A stretch of DNA of 14,700 nt from DATAPE01 sp036265345 (GTDB taxonomy: Bacteria; Actinomycetota; CADDZG01; WHSQ01), in NCBI GenBank assembly GCA_036265345.1, contig DATAPE010000006.1, positions 1 through 14,700 of the forward strand, read 5' to 3'. The position numbers and the translations under genes are program-made. The notes beneath the pieces are model-generated. The model worked only from the letters and a program-made list of their open reading frames with translations. It searched no databases and was not told the origin of the DNA. Of the stretch, positions 13,368-14,700 are shown one piece after another. Within the stretch, counting starts at the first letter, position 1. Each line of letters begins with the position of its first letter.

Positions 13368-14700
13368 GCGTCGCCGCTCGGCCTAGGTGCACGCTCGCGC
13401 TCACGCTCGCGCGGGCGGCCCGATCCCCTTCCACCCCGGTCGCCGCGGTCACGGTCTCGTCCGCGGTCCCGGTCTCGTCCGTCGCGCCTCGGCCCCCGGT
13501 CTCCGCCGGAACCTCCCGATGCCTGCGTGGCCGACGCTCTGGCTTCCTCGAGCGTCTTGCCCTGGGCCACCTGCCGCGCCAGCCACGCCACGGGGGTCAG
13601 CGAGATGCGGCCCTGGCGATCGATGTCGGTGATCTCCACCTCGATCTGGTCGCCGGCATTGACCACGTCTTCGACGCGCTCGATCCTGCCCTCACCGAGC
13701 TTCGAGATGTGCACCAGGCCGTCGCGTCCGGGCGAGAGATTCACGAACGCTCCGAACGTGGTCGTCTTGACCACGACGCCGGCGATGCGCTCGCCGACCT
13801 CGGGCATGCGGGGGTTCACCATCTCCTCGATGAGCTTCGCAGCCCTCTCGGCGGAGTCCTGATCGGTCGATCCGATGCGCACGGTGCCGTCGTCGTCGAT
13901 GTCGATCTCGACGCCGGTGGTGGAGGTGATCATGTTGATGTTCTTCCCCTTGGGACCGATAACCTCACCGATCTTGTCGACCGGCACCTTGATCGCGAGC
14001 ACGCGAGGTGCCAGCGCGGCGAGCTCGGGGCGCGGGCTCGACAGCACCTTGTTCATCTCACCGATGATGTGCAGCCGGCCGGCCTGAGCCGCCATCAGCG
14101 CGCTGCGAAGGACCTCGGCAGGGATACCCGAGATCTTCGTGTCGAGCTGCAGCGCGGTGACGACGTCTTCGGTCCCGGCGACCTTGAAGTCCATATCGCC
14201 GTACGCGTCCTCGTCGCCAAGGATGTCGGTCAAGGGGATGTAGTTATCGCCGTCGGCAACAAGGCCCATGGCCACGCCGCCGACGTGCTTGCCGCCCCGG
14301 ACGGGAACCCCAGCATCCATCAACGACAGCGACGAGCCGCACGTGCTGGCCATCGAGGTGGAGCCGTTGGACGACAGGATCTCAGACACCACGCGGATCG
14401 CGTAGGGGAATTGCTCCTTCGAGGGAACGATCGGCAGCAGAGCCTTCTCCGCCAGCGCGCCGTGTCCTATCTCGCGCCGCTTGGGGCCGCGCATGAACCC
14501 GGCTTCCCCCGTGGAGTACGGCGGAAAGTTGTAGTGGTGCATGTAGCGCTTGCTCTCGTCGAGAGAAAGATCGTCGACCATCTGCTCCATCCGCTGCATG
14601 CCGAGGGTGGCGATGGAAAGGGCCTGGGTCTCGCCGCGCGTGAACACGGCAGATCCGTGCACCCGGGGTAGCACGCCCACCTGCACCCAGATCGGGCGCA
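13364..14700 (-). CDS. pnp: Polynucleotide phosphorylase, C-terminal two thirds (5' end beyond the window)
   Basis: PNPase degrades RNA 3'-to-5' with phosphate and can add tails in reverse. About 445 codons are visible. Counting from V at 14686, the second RNase PH domain starts at LPRVHGSAVFTRGETQA (6-22) and has the catalytic D160, D166 and K168 (DAYGDMDFKVAGT). The KH domain spans about 226-290 with IGPKGKNI (243-250), and the S1 domain about 298-365 with FGAFVNLSPGRDGLVHISKL (311-330). The last 50 residues are a Gly/Arg/Asp-rich tail. The frame is open past 14700, so the first PH domain and the start are missing only because of the window edge. The stop overlaps the M16 peptidase start. 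In other actinobacteria this gene follows rpsO, which cannot be checked here. Confidence 0.97.
   Translation of the reverse strand, partial: RPIWVQVGVLPRVHGSAVFTRGETQALSIATLGMQRMEQMVDDLSLDESKRYMHHYNFPPYSTGEAGFMRGPKRREIGHGALAEKALLPIVPSKEQFPYAIRVVSEILSSNGSTSMASTCGSSLSLMDAGVPVRGGKHVGGVAMGLVADGDNYIPLTDILGDEDAYGDMDFKVAGTEDVVTALQLDTKISGIPAEVLRSALMAAQAGRLHIIGEMNKVLSSPRPELAALAPRVLAIKVPVDKIGEVIGPKGKNINMITSTTGVEIDIDDDGTVRIGSTDQDSAERAAKLIEEMVNPRMPEVGERIAGVVVKTTTFGAFVNLSPGRDGLVHISKLGEGRIERVEDVVNAGDQIEVEITDIDRQGRISLTPVAWLARQVAQGKTLEEARASATQASGGSGGDRGPRRDGRDRDRGRDRDRGDRGGRGSGRPRERERERAPRPSGDA
13367..13516 (-). repeat. Low-complexity RGD/RDR-coding tail of PNPase
   Basis: The last 50 codons of pnp encode GGSGGDRG, then short tandem-like RDRDRGRDRDRGDRGG and RERERERA units. 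The DNA here is an array of imperfect CGGTCTCG/CGCTCACG-type units on the plus strand. Comparable disordered, basic tails occur on RNA-binding proteins and often aid RNA binding or condensation. The tail lies beyond the S1 domain and is not part of the catalytic core. Confidence 0.7.

Noticed and set aside
12525..13862. Long plus-strand open frame (445 codons) across the M16 peptidase and pnp
   Set aside because: It is antisense to two well-supported enzymes, has no ribosome-binding site or recognisable domain, and its composition (many His, Arg, Gly, Val) is what antisense reading of GC-rich genes gives.

Overview
The window is GC-rich bacterial chromosome and almost all of it reads on the minus strand. 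From right to left the minus-strand order is pnp (5' part outside the window) - M16 peptidase - dapB - small lipoprotein - dapA - rnj - ftsK - RodZ-like HTH membrane protein - rimO - [1.3 kb interruption] - pgsA - cinA - thpR - start of a probable GNAT acetyltransferase. This is the conserved pnp-to-recA neighbourhood of Actinomycetota; Mycobacterium and Streptomyces have expanded versions of it. The close packing and frequent GTG/TTG starts suggest an uncultured or little-studied actinobacterial lineage, but nothing visible fixes it below phylum.

Right part (9961-14700): polynucleotide phosphorylase, an M16 zinc peptidase, two lysine/diaminopimelate genes (dapB, dapA) and an unknown lipoprotein between them. 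dapA overlaps rnj (RNase J), so two RNA-degradation enzymes flank the DAP genes. Middle (3680-8220): the DNA translocase FtsK, a RodZ-like protein and the ribosomal protein S12 methylthiotransferase RimO. Left (1-2375): phosphatidylglycerophosphate synthase, CinA/PncC, an RNA 2',3'-cyclic phosphodiesterase, and the first 17 codons of a GNAT-like protein.

The collinear block is broken only at 2376-3679. This stretch holds a plus-strand gene for a small four-helix membrane protein with its own strong ribosome-binding site and a GC-rich hairpin after it. Next to it are two convergent fragments of one alpha/beta-hydrolase gene of the type often fused to adenylate cyclases: the N-terminal part lies on the plus strand and the middle part on the minus strand. 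They meet at about position 3254, as if a decayed gene had been rearranged by an inversion with deletions.

Six gene pairs overlap by exactly four bases (NTGA). None uses ATG: the starts are TTG, GTG, GTG, CTG, TTG and GTG. The CTG is the most plausible start of rimO, because the only later standard start would remove a cluster-binding cysteine. I see no mobile element, CRISPR, tRNA or rRNA. Most of the window is ordinary housekeeping sequence, and I found no convincing new multi-gene system.
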